From positions 1-64,000 of the forward strand of contig NZ_JANX01000001.1 in assembly GCF_000767795.1 (NCBI RefSeq): a DNA stretch of 64,000 nt. The letters run 5' to 3'. The notes beneath the pieces are model-generated. The model saw nothing but the letters and a program-made list of their open reading frames with translations. It was not told the DNA's origin and searched no databases. Positions within the stretch are counted from its first letter, which is position 1, and each line of letters begins with the position of its first letter. The DNA comes from Inquilinus limosus MP06 (GTDB lineage: Bacteria > Pseudomonadota > Alphaproteobacteria > DSM-16000 > Inquilinaceae). A program made the translations under genes and the position numbers. This document shows, piece by piece, positions 18,370 through 27,007 of this stretch.

Positions 18370-18701
18370 GTTCAGAATCCCGAAAGGTCCAGCAAGCGGA
18401 ACAGGCCGCGCAAAGGCCAGGCGGGCTTCGAAGGGTGATGTCACGATGCGGCGCCGGTCCTGACGGGCGGAAAACGATCTTGGATCGGCATGCCTGGAGG
18501 GCTCCTGACGGGCGCGCGGATTAACACCGCCGGGCCGCTGCCTGTCAATTGGACGCTGCCCCGCCGCGGGCTCCGGCGGACGGCCGCTTCGGCTCAGATT
18601 CGTTCAAACATCAGACTATTTAGCCCCGGAGGTTCCAAAATGCTGGCCTCAACCGCCCGCGCTGGATATGGTGCGGGCAAAGTTTGCGCAGTGGAGGAAA
18701 C

Positions 18702-19835
<1,134 letters not shown>

Positions 19836-19836
19836 C

Positions 19837-20349
19837 GTGCTGACGGCCAGGGTCCTCAAGATCCTGGCCACAGCCGGCGTTGCGCTGTTCTTCACGCTGG
19901 TCGCCTTCGGCAACCTGACCGATTACGGCTCCAACTTCGCCTTCGTCCGCCATGTGCTGGCGATGGACACGACCTTCCGATCGCCCGCCCTGATGTGGCG
20001 GGCGATTGACGTTCCATGGGCCGCGCATCTGGCCTATGCCCTGATCATCGCCTGGCAGGTCGCCACGGCGATCATGTGCTGGATCGGCGCACTGCGCATG
20101 GCGATGCGCTGGGACGCGCCCGCCGCGGTCTTCGCCCGGGCCAAGTCGCCGGCGCTGGCCGGGGTCGGCATGGCCTTCCTGCTCTACGCCTTCGGCTTCG
20201 TCGCCATCGGCGGCGAATGGTTCGCCATGTGGCAGTCCAAGGAATGGAACGGCCAGGCGCCCGCCCATCTGTTCCTGACCATCGCCGGCATCGTCCTCCT
20301 GTTCCTGAACCAGCGGGACGAGGAACTGCCCTACGATCTGACGGACTGA
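19837..20349 (+). CDS. DUF2165-type small membrane protein
   Basis: Encodes 170 residues, starting at the GTG 1 bp after the ATPase stop. It has four predicted helices, with LATAGVALFFTLVAFGNLTDY, YALIIAWQVATAIMCWIGALR and FGFVAIGGEWFAMWQS(K)EWNG, the last typical of DUF2165 proteins. Function is unknown for the family. The close spacing suggests it is co-transcribed with the ATPase, though a role in transport is only inference. Confidence 0.8.
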   Translation: MLTARVLKILATAGVALFFTLVAFGNLTDYGSNFAFVRHVLAMDTTFRSPALMWRAIDVPWAAHLAYALIIAWQVATAIMCWIGALRMAMRWDAPAAVFARAKSPALAGVGMAFLLYAFGFVAIGGEWFAMWQSKEWNGQAPAHLFLTIAGIVLLFLNQRDEELPYDLTD

Positions 20350-20507
20350 ATTGTGAGAGTCAGCCTCTCGTTCCATGTAAGACAAAGGCGCTTCTAGTCC
20401 GTCATGCGAGAATGGAATATTTCTTGCGCCATGCATTCGCATGTAGCATCTTGTGCCAAACCAAAATTGGTTTTCAGTCAATAAAATTGCACCGCCTCGC
20501 ATAACTG

Positions 20508-21482
20508 TCATTCAGATTCTTCACAACATATCAGACACATTCCGGCTGTATCATGCTCCGCCGAAATGACATTTGACTTACACCCCGGAGATAAACATCG
20601 CCTGCGAACTACCTTACTATTTTTATTGCAAACAAAGCAGTACAAATATTCTGAATTCGGTTCTTTTGTTTTCAATTGAGCGAATGCCGGGACCTGATCT
20701 CTCTGATACTTTCTATCAACCTCATCAAGACAAATTGGGCAGATATAAGAACGAACCCTTCTATCGAATGCAAAATATTTCTTTACATCTTTAGGCGCAA
20801 GCGCACCGATTGCCATATCGATATCCTCTAGAGCACTCCCGTAGCTAAAATCCCTTCCATAAATCAGAGATGAATATTTATCTTTCTTGTAATGATCTAA
20901 AACCCTATTTGCCCACATTTTATCGGAAAACAATTCATTATTTATCTTAAGTATATGCAATAATATCTCTTTTGGTTCTATTAATTTGTTTCCTGGTGCG
21001 GAATGCATTATTTTATTTCTCTGCCTTCTGATCTCATCTGAAAACCGGTTAAAGTCACCATTTAGAGGAGAATCACAAACCACATTGTGCAATCTAAATA
21101 GATCTGTCGCGTCTACAGTTCTAAAATCCGAAAATAGGATATCATTTCCAGGTTTTATTTTCAAGCTCTCTCTATTATCGCGTACGATCAACAAATATGG
21201 GCTTACAGAGGCGATTCTTCCCTTGATCGATAACTCGATCGATTGCTGAACCAACGTCAAGCAATTACCCAAGGACGGCTGCATACGGCGCATTTGTGAA
21301 TTGCGCTCCTCATGGAGTTCGTCGAGAAATTGCCCTCCATCATCGGGAAAACTGTCTATTTCTTGATTAATTGCACTTAAGCGATTAATTGGCCCTAGTA
21401 CAATCTGCCAAGCTAAAAGCAGAAGATTCAAACTAGCATCCGCAAAATCTTCAGCAGTAGGAATTTCAATAATCATTATCAC
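20508..21482 (-). CDS. AT-rich island gene: HEPN-like helical domain plus zinc-ribbon cysteines
   Basis: Encodes 324 residues in codons far more AT-rich than the flanks, a sign of recent transfer. The first two thirds are helical. RRQRNKIMHSAPG carries an R-x4-H motif (RNKIMH), the active-site form of HEPN ribonucleases. The C-terminus has paired cysteines (YICPICLDEVD; YCFVCNK; RRCLSPGCKSN; GMCLICCEE) that look like two zinc ribbons. HEPN RNases are common in defence and toxin systems. No partner nucleotidyltransferase or antitoxin lies beside it. The RNase assignment rests on one motif and is tentative. Confidence 0.6.
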   Translation of the reverse strand: MIMIIEIPTAEDFADASLNLLLLAWQIVLGPINRLSAINQEIDSFPDDGGQFLDELHEERNSQMRRMQPSLGNCLTLVQQSIELSIKGRIASVSPYLLIVRDNRESLKIKPGNDILFSDFRTVDATDLFRLHNVVCDSPLNGDFNRFSDEIRRQRNKIMHSAPGNKLIEPKEILLHILKINNELFSDKMWANRVLDHYKKDKYSSLIYGRDFSYGSALEDIDMAIGALAPKDVKKYFAFDRRVRSYICPICLDEVDRKYQRDQVPAFAQLKTKEPNSEYLYCFVCNKNSKVVRRRCLSPGCKSNVISAEHDTAGMCLICCEESE

Positions 21483-21961
21483 CCCTCATAATATACGAAT
21501 ATTTTTTTGATTTCATATATCGCTACCACCCATCACCTCCATCTGACCCAACGCCAATTTCGGACGATTCCGGGATAGATATGAAAATTACGGAATTTCT
21601 GCACGCCCCAACTTCGGCTCGCCAGATCAGAGCATCCTACCCACGATCTTATAGACAAGATATCATCGTCCGCCTTTTGTCAGATCATTAACACATATCG
21701 GTGCTTCTCTTTATGGTCGCAGGATCAAGCACCTTCCTCACAATCAGATAAGCTAGCTCGCAGTGGTCGCTGACCGCTAGCGGAGAGAACGGCTGCGCGA
21801 TACGGCGGCAACGTTCTCTCCCCGGTATAGAGTTTCGCTTGTTGCCCCTTTGACCGTTCGCCGTGATCGGGTACAGGTTCTTGACGCGTTCGCAGCATCG
21901 ATGCGGTCCATGAGTCTGTTCCTTTCCCGACACGGCGTGACATCGCCCTCCCCGGCGCGGC
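21483..21961. other. 479-bp gap without a supported gene
   Basis: The left part (to about 21690) is AT-rich like the neighbouring island gene and probably part of the same acquired segment. The right part returns to high GC. Open frames here are short and unlike any family I know. I see no RNA gene or clean terminator. Confidence 0.5.
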
Positions 21962-22540
21962 ATGAGCGATGACCATCCCTTGCCCGCGGCGGGGCCGGAG
22001 CCGGTCGCGCTGAAGCTGGCGGACGAGCACATCGGCGATGTGGTCGATCCGTCGATCAGCCTGAACGCGCTGCGCCTGGAGGACCTGCCGATCATCGCCC
22101 GCTGGCTGGACCGGCCGCATGTGATGCGCTGGTGGGGCGACCCGGAGGAGGAGCTGTCGCAGATCGCCGCCCATCTGGTCGAGCCGAACATCGCGCCGTT
22201 CCTGGCGTGCGAGGGCAGTCGGCCGATCGGGTACATGCATGTCTATCATGCCAATCCCGACGCCTTCTGGGCCGCGCATGAGCTGCCGCAGCAGACCTTC
22301 GGCATCGACCTGTTCCTGGGCGAGACCGATGTCATCGGCCGCGGCATGGGCACCCGGTTGATCAAGCTCATTCTGCGCCGCCTGCTGGCGTTGCCGGAGA
22401 CGGCGCGGATCCAGGTCGACCCGGCCCCGGCCAACGCCGCCGCAATCCGCGCCTATGAGAAGGCCGGGTTCCAGCGCCGCGGCCCGATCGACACGCCGGA
22501 CGGCGCCGCCCTGTACATGACCATCGACCGCGAGGGCTGA
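21962..22540 (+). CDS. GNAT acetyltransferase, AAC(6')/IucB-like
   Basis: Encodes 192 residues. The layout follows the AAC(6')-Ib type: LEDLPIIARWLDRPHV, WWGDPEEE, FLACEGSRPIGYMHVYHA, FGIDLFLGE, the acetyl-CoA loop GRGMGTRLIKL, then IQVDPAPANAAAIRAYEKAGF and TPDGAALYM. Such proteins acetylate amines such as aminoglycosides or siderophore intermediates; chromosomal members often have unknown substrates. It is followed 6 bp later by glutaminase, so they probably share a transcript. Resistance should not be assumed from the fold alone. Confidence 0.85.
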   Translation: MSDDHPLPAAGPEPVALKLADEHIGDVVDPSISLNALRLEDLPIIARWLDRPHVMRWWGDPEEELSQIAAHLVEPNIAPFLACEGSRPIGYMHVYHANPDAFWAAHELPQQTFGIDLFLGETDVIGRGMGTRLIKLILRRLLALPETARIQVDPAPANAAAIRAYEKAGFQRRGPIDTPDGAALYMTIDREG

Positions 22541-22546
22541 ACCGGC

Positions 22547-23476
22547 ATGCCGGATCTGGGCGACGTCGTCGGCGGCATCGCCGACGCCATGGCGCGGGAG
22601 CGGCATCGCGGCGACGTCGCGACCTATATCCCGGAGCTGGCGAAGGTCGATCCCGGCCAGTTCGGCATCGCCGTGGCCACCCTAGACGACGGCGTCCATG
22701 TCGCCGGCGACGCCGAGGTGCCGTTCTCGATCCAGAGCGTCAGCAAGGTCTTCACCCTGACCCTGGCGCTGGGCGCCGTCGGCGACGCACTGTGGCGCCG
22801 GGTCGGGCGCGAGCCGTCAGGGAACGCCTTCAACTCGATCGTCCAGCTCGAGCACGAGCAGGGCGTGCCGCGCAACCCGTTCATCAATGCCGGTGCGCTG
22901 GTGGTGACCGACGTCGTCCTGGCCGGGCATCAGCCGCGCGAGGCGATCGGGTCGATCCTGCGCTTCATCCGCTGGCTGGCCGATGACGAGGGCATCGTCA
23001 TCGACGAGAAGGTGGCGCGGTCCGAGGCTGGCACCGCCTACCGCAACCAGGCGCTGGCCGCCTACATGAAGTCCTTCGGCAACCTGGCTCACCCGGTGGA
23101 GCTGACGCTGGGCGTCTATGTCCACCAATGCGCCATCGCCATGACCTGCCGGCAGCTGGCCACCGCGGGGCGCTTCCTGGCCGATGGTGGCGGGCGGCTG
23201 TCGACCGGGCACCGCGTGGTGTCGCCCGAGCGGGCGCGGCGGATCAACGCCCTGATGCTGACCTGCGGCCATTACGACGGCTCCGGCGACTTCGCCTTCC
23301 GCGTCGGCCTGCCGGGCAAGAGCGGCGTCGGCGGGGGCATCCTGGCGATCGTGCCGGGCCGCGCCTCGGTCGCCGTCTGGTCGCCCGGGCTGAACCAGCA
23401 CGGCAACTCCCTGCTCGGCACCCTGGCGCTGGAGCGGCTCGCGAAAGCCATGGGCTGGTCCGTGTTCGGGCCGTGA
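22547..23476 (+). CDS. glsA: Glutaminase A
   Basis: Encodes 309 residues and hydrolyses glutamine to glutamate and ammonia. The serine beta-lactamase-like fold is shown by the SxxK motif [35 protein letters not shown], and [21 protein letters not shown] near the C-terminus. Length fits the family. It sits between an acetyltransferase and a LysR regulator on the same strand with gaps of 6 bp each, so the three form a compact operon. Confidence 0.96.
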   Translation: MPDLGDVVGGIADAMARERHRGDVATYIPELAKVDPGQFGIAVATLDDGVHVAGDAEVPFSIQSVSKVFTLTLALGAVGDALWRRVGREPSGNAFNSIVQLEHEQGVPRNPFINAGALVVTDVVLAGHQPREAIGSILRFIRWLADDEGIVIDEKVARSEAGTAYRNQALAAYMKSFGNLAHPVELTLGVYVHQCAIAMTCRQLATAGRFLADGGGRLSTGHRVVSPERARRINALMLTCGHYDGSGDFAFRVGLPGKSGVGGGILAIVPGRASVAVWSPGLNQHGNSLLGTLALERLAKAMGWSVFGP

Positions 23477-23482
23477 GGCGCC

Positions 23483-24457
23483 ATGGCCCGGCGCCTTCCC
23501 TCCCTGCCCGCCTTGCGCGCCTTCGAGGCCGCCGGCCGGCACTTAAGCTTCCGCCGCGCCGCCGCGGAGCTGCTGGTGACGCCGAGCGCGATCAGCCACC
23601 AGGTGCAGCGGCTGGAGCAGGAGCTCGGCACCGCCCTGTTCATCCGCAGGACCCGCGCCATCGCCCTGACCCCGGCCGGCGAGCGCTATCTCGACGGGGT
23701 GCGCCGCGCCTTCGACCTGCTGGCGGAGGAGACGCGCGTGGCGCGGGCGCCGGAGCGGGCGGTGCTGCGGGTCAGCCTGCTCGCCTCCTTCGCCACCCAT
23801 TGGCTGGTGCCGCGCCTCGGCCGCTTCGCCGCCACCCATCCGGAGATCGAGCTGCGGCTGGAGCCGTCCAACGCCCTGGTCGATGTGAAGAATGGCGAGG
23901 CGGACCTGGCGATCCGCTACGGCACCGGCGGCTGGCCGGAGGTCGAGGCGACGCTGCTGCTGGCCGACCGCATCGCCCCGGTGGTCAGCCCGGCGCTGCT
24001 GCAGCACGGTTCGCCGATCGAGAAACCAGCCGACCTGCTGCGGCATACCCTGCTGCTGTCCTATGCACGCGAGCCGATCGAATGGCCGGCCTGGTCGGCG
24101 GCGCATGGCTTCGACCTGGCCCGCGCCCGCACCCTGATGCTGCACGACTACAACATCGTGCTGGAGGCGGCTTTGGCCGGCCAGGGCGTGGCCATGGGCC
24201 GGCACGCGCTGATCGGCGAGAAGCTGCGCGGCGGCGCGCTGGTCGAGCCGCTGGGCGGCCCGCCCTTCGCCCCGCCCGGCCTCGGCTATTGGCTGGTGAC
24301 CCGGCCCGGCCCCCTGCCCCCGCCCGTCGACCGCCTTCCTCGACTGGATTCGCGGCGAGGCGGCAGGGGGCCGCGTAAACGAATGGCGCCTATGCCGCGG
24401 GCGGCGCTGGCACGCCTCGCTGCGCTGGGGCATCGTGCCCGCCGCCCCGTACCATGA
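23483..24457 (+). CDS. LysR-type regulator, GcvA-like, with an apparent C-terminal frameshift
   Basis: The N-terminal winged helix (LPALRAFEAAGRHLSFRRAA..LLVTPSAISHQV) and effector domain (LRVSLLASFATHWLVPRL ... FATHPEIELRL) match the GcvA group. After YWLVTRPGPLPPPV the frame turns into Arg-rich nonsense, while the +1 frame reads AFLDWIRGEA at 24333-24362, the normal end of this family. A one-base slip in the C-rich run at about 24310-24326 would explain it. The corrected frame would stop at 24464. It may regulate the upstream glutaminase operon; this is inference from position. Confidence 0.88.
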   Translation: MARRLPSLPALRAFEAAGRHLSFRRAAAELLVTPSAISHQVQRLEQELGTALFIRRTRAIALTPAGERYLDGVRRAFDLLAEETRVARAPERAVLRVSLLASFATHWLVPRLGRFAATHPEIELRLEPSNALVDVKNGEADLAIRYGTGGWPEVEATLLLADRIAPVVSPALLQHGSPIEKPADLLRHTLLLSYAREPIEWPAWSAAHGFDLARARTLMLHDYNIVLEAALAGQGVAMGRHALIGEKLRGGALVEPLGGPPFAPPGLGYWLVTRPGPLPPPVDRLPRLDSRRGGRGPRKRMAPMPRAALARLAALGHRARRPVP

Positions 24458-25128
24458 TGGATGATCCGATGCTGATGCAGCGAAGCTACGCCGCCTTCCT
24501 GTTCGACATGGACGGCACGCTGATCGACAGCATCGCCTCGGCCGTCCGCGTCTGGACCCGCTGGGCCGAGCGGCACGGGCTCGACGCCGCCGCGGTGGTC
24601 GAGACCATGCATGGCGTGCGCGCGGTCGAGACCATCCGCCGCTGGGGCATCCCGGAGGCGGAGGTGGCGCGCGAGGCCGCGGAGCTGACCCAGGCCGAGA
24701 TCGACGATGTCGACGGCGTGGTCGCCATCGCCGGGGTGCAGCGGTTCCTGCAGGCCCTGCCGCCGGACCGCTGGGCTATCGTCACCTCGGCGCCGCGCGA
24801 TCTCGCGGCCAAGCGCCTCGCCGCCGCCGGCCTGATCCCGCCCGCCGTGCTGGTCACCGCCGAGGATGTCGTCCGCGGCAAGCCGGCGCCGGACGGCTTC
24901 CTGGCCGCGGCCAGGCGGCTGGGCGCCGACCCCGAGGACTGCCTGGTGTGGGAGGATGCGCCGGCCGGCATCGCCGCGGCCGAGGCGTCCGGCGCGACCG
25001 TCATGGTCGTCGGCGCCACCCATCACCGCCCGATGGCGACGCGCCACCCGGTGATCGCCGACTACGAAGACCTGACGGTCACGGTCAACGGCTCCGGCCG
25101 GTTGGTGCTCGGCCTGCAGGTGACCTAG
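24454..25128 (+). CDS. HAD-family hydrolase, sugar phosphatase-like
   Basis: Encodes 224 residues. Motif I FLFDMDGTLIDS, motif II VTSAPRD, and motifs III/IV GKPAPDGFLAAARRLG with CLVWEDAPAGIAAAEASG are all intact, as in subfamily IA phosphatases of the YfbT/Gph type. An all-helical cap lies at residues about 20-85. Substrate is not predictable. It overlaps the end of the LysR gene. Starts at 24454 or 24469 are both possible; neither has a strong ribosome site, which fits translational coupling. Confidence 0.9.
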   Translation: MMDDPMLMQRSYAAFLFDMDGTLIDSIASAVRVWTRWAERHGLDAAAVVETMHGVRAVETIRRWGIPEAEVAREAAELTQAEIDDVDGVVAIAGVQRFLQALPPDRWAIVTSAPRDLAAKRLAAAGLIPPAVLVTAEDVVRGKPAPDGFLAAARRLGADPEDCLVWEDAPAGIAAAEASGATVMVVGATHHRPMATRHPVIADYEDLTVTVNGSGRLVLGLQVT

Positions 25129-25214
25129 AGTCACTCATAGCGCGAAAACTTCGCGTTCGTCGGCCGGGCCGGCGGCGGCTAGCATCCGGGCTTCCGACAC
25201 CGAGGATCCCGACC

Positions 25215-25685
25215 ATGCCGAAGACCATCGCCGAAGCCGTCGCCGCCCTGGGGCATGAGCTGCCCGCCGCCCCAGCCCCGGCCGCCAACTACGTGCCCTA
25301 TGTCCAGGCCGGCACCCTGCTGTTCATCTCCGGCCAGATCTCGCAGGACCGCAACGGCCCGGCCTGGCTCGGCCATCTCGGCGACACCGTCTCGCTGGAG
25401 GACGGGCAGAAGGCGGCGCAGGCCTGCGCCTTGGCCATCCTGGCCCAGGTGGCGGCCGCGACCGGCGGCGAGCTCGCCCGCATCCGCCGCGTGGTCAAGC
25501 TCGGCGTCTTCGTCGCCTCGGCCCCCGGCTTCACCCAGCAGCCGCAGGTCGGCAACGGCGCCTCGGACCTGATCGCCGCGGTGTTCGGCGACAAGGGCAA
25601 GCACGCCCGCGCCGCCGTCGGCGTCGCCGCCCTGCCGCGCGGCGTCTCGGTCGAGGTCGAGGCGATCGTCGAGCTCGAGGGCTGA
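25215..25685 (+). CDS. RidA/YjgF/Atu1372-type family protein
   Basis: Encodes 156 residues from the ATG at 25215. The RidA fold is indicated by YVQAGTLLFISGQISQD, an EDGQKAAQACALAILAQV helix and RRVVKLGVFVASAPGF; the end ALPRGVSVEVEAIVELEG matches the longer Atu1372-like branch. RidA proteins hydrolyse reactive enamine/imine intermediates from PLP enzymes. The next gene, a PLP-dependent class V aminotransferase-fold enzyme, starts 2 bp after its stop, so the pair makes biochemical sense. Confidence 0.9.
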   Translation: MPKTIAEAVAALGHELPAAPAPAANYVPYVQAGTLLFISGQISQDRNGPAWLGHLGDTVSLEDGQKAAQACALAILAQVAAATGGELARIRRVVKLGVFVASAPGFTQQPQVGNGASDLIAAVFGDKGKHARAAVGVAALPRGVSVEVEAIVELEG

Positions 25686-25687
25686 CC

Positions 25688-26872
25688 ATGGACCTGGCAC
25701 GGCTGCGGGCGGAGACGCCCGGCATCGACCGGGTGCTGCATTTCAACCATGCCGGCAGCTCGCTGCCGCCGCAGCCGGTGCTGGACACGGTGCTGGCCCA
25801 TCTGCAGCGCGAGGCGGTGTCCGGCCCGATCGAGGCCGGGCAGGCCGCCGCGCCGGCGCTGGAGGAGGCCCGCGCCGACGCCGCGGCCTTGATCGGCGCC
25901 ACGCCGGCCGAGATCGCCTTCACCGGCAGCGCCACCCAGGGCTGGGGGCTGGCCTTCGCCGGCCTTGTTTCATCAGGTCAGGCGCTGAAGGCCGGCGACC
26001 GCATCCTGGTCGCCCGGCAGGAATGGGGCGGCAACCTGACCACCATGCAGCGCGCCGCCGCCCGCACCGGCGCGGTGATCGAGGCGATCCCCTGCGACGA
26101 CACCGGCCGCGCCTCGCCCGAGGCGCTGGCCGCGATGATCGACGACCGGGTGAGGCTGGTGTCGCTGACCTGGATCGGCGCCAATGGCGGGCTGATCAAT
26201 CCGGCGGCGGAGATCGGCCGGGTCGCCCGCGCCGCCGGCGTCCCCTACTACATCGATGCCTCGCAGGCGATCGGTCAGCTGCCGATCGACGTCGCCGCGC
26301 TGGGCTGCGACGTGCTGATCGCGCCCGGCCGCAAGCATCTGCGCGGGCCGCGCGGCACCGGTCTGCTCTATGTCCGGCGGGATTTCCTCGACCGGCTCGA
26401 CCCGCCCTATCACGACGCCCGCACCGCAGCCTGGACACCAGAGGGCGCGCGGCTGCAGGACGGCGCCCTGCGCTTCGAGGCCGGCGACTTCCCGATGGCG
26501 CTGCGGCTCGGCCTCGGCACCGCGATCCGCTATGCCGGCGCCATCGGCATCGACGCCATCCGTGCCCGGCTTGACGGGCTGGCGCAGGGGCTGCGCGCCC
26601 GGCTGGCGGCGGTCTCCGGCGTCACCCTGCATGACCGCGGGGTCGAGCAGGCCGCGCTGGTCTCCTTCGCGGTGGAGGGGGTGGAACCCTCGGCGCTGCG
26701 CCGGCGCCTGGCGGCGGACGGGATCACCATCGCGGTCAACGGCGTGATGTACACGCCGCTCGACATGACCGCCCGCGGCCTGGGCGACATCTGCCGCGCC
26801 GCCGTCTCCTACCTACACACGGAGGCGGAGCTGGACCGGCTGGCAGAGGCGGTGGCGGCGGCCCGCTCCTAG
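25688..26872 (+). CDS. Class V aminotransferase-fold PLP enzyme
   Basis: Encodes 394 residues. It begins VLHFNHAGSSLPPQPVLDTV and contains FTGSATQGWGLAF, LVSLTWIGANGGLINPAAEIG, YYIDASQAIGQLPIDV, and the PLP lysine in IAPGRKHLRGPRGTGLLYV. This is the cysteine desulfurase / isopenicillin-N-epimerase-like group. The desulfurase catalytic Cys loop is not evident, so a desulfurase role is unlikely. It follows the RidA-like gene after 2 bp. Substrate unknown. Confidence 0.9.
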   Translation: MDLARLRAETPGIDRVLHFNHAGSSLPPQPVLDTVLAHLQREAVSGPIEAGQAAAPALEEARADAAALIGATPAEIAFTGSATQGWGLAFAGLVSSGQALKAGDRILVARQEWGGNLTTMQRAAARTGAVIEAIPCDDTGRASPEALAAMIDDRVRLVSLTWIGANGGLINPAAEIGRVARAAGVPYYIDASQAIGQLPIDVAALGCDVLIAPGRKHLRGPRGTGLLYVRRDFLDRLDPPYHDARTAAWTPEGARLQDGALRFEAGDFPMALRLGLGTAIRYAGAIGIDAIRARLDGLAQGLRARLAAVSGVTLHDRGVEQAALVSFAVEGVEPSALRRRLAADGITIAVNGVMYTPLDMTARGLGDICRAAVSYLHTEAELDRLAEAVAAARS

Positions 26873-26902
26873 CAAGATCCCTTCACAACTCCCGTCTCTC
26901 GC

Positions 26903-26990
26903 AGTCATTGCGAGGAGGCGAAGCCGACGAAGCAATCCAGGGGCCGATGCGAGCGGCCCTGGATTGCTTCGCTGCGCTCGCAATGACGGT
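26903..26990. repeat. Intergenic palindromic repeat, copy B
   Basis: GTCATTGCGAGGAGGCGAAG at the left and CTTCGCTGCGCTCGCAATGAC at the right (given in part), with an inner GAAGCAATCCAGGG / CCCTGGATTGCTTC stem. The arms match copy A at 18278 base for base; only the centre differs. It lies between two convergent genes and may also act as a terminator. Confidence 0.85.
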
Positions 26991-27007
26991 ATCTGAAAAG
27001 ATCTCTC

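Noticed and set aside
21725-22606. Long minus-strand open frames opposite the GNAT gene
   Set aside because: They are antisense of the acetyltransferase, which has a full GNAT motif set; no known motif is encoded on the minus strand.
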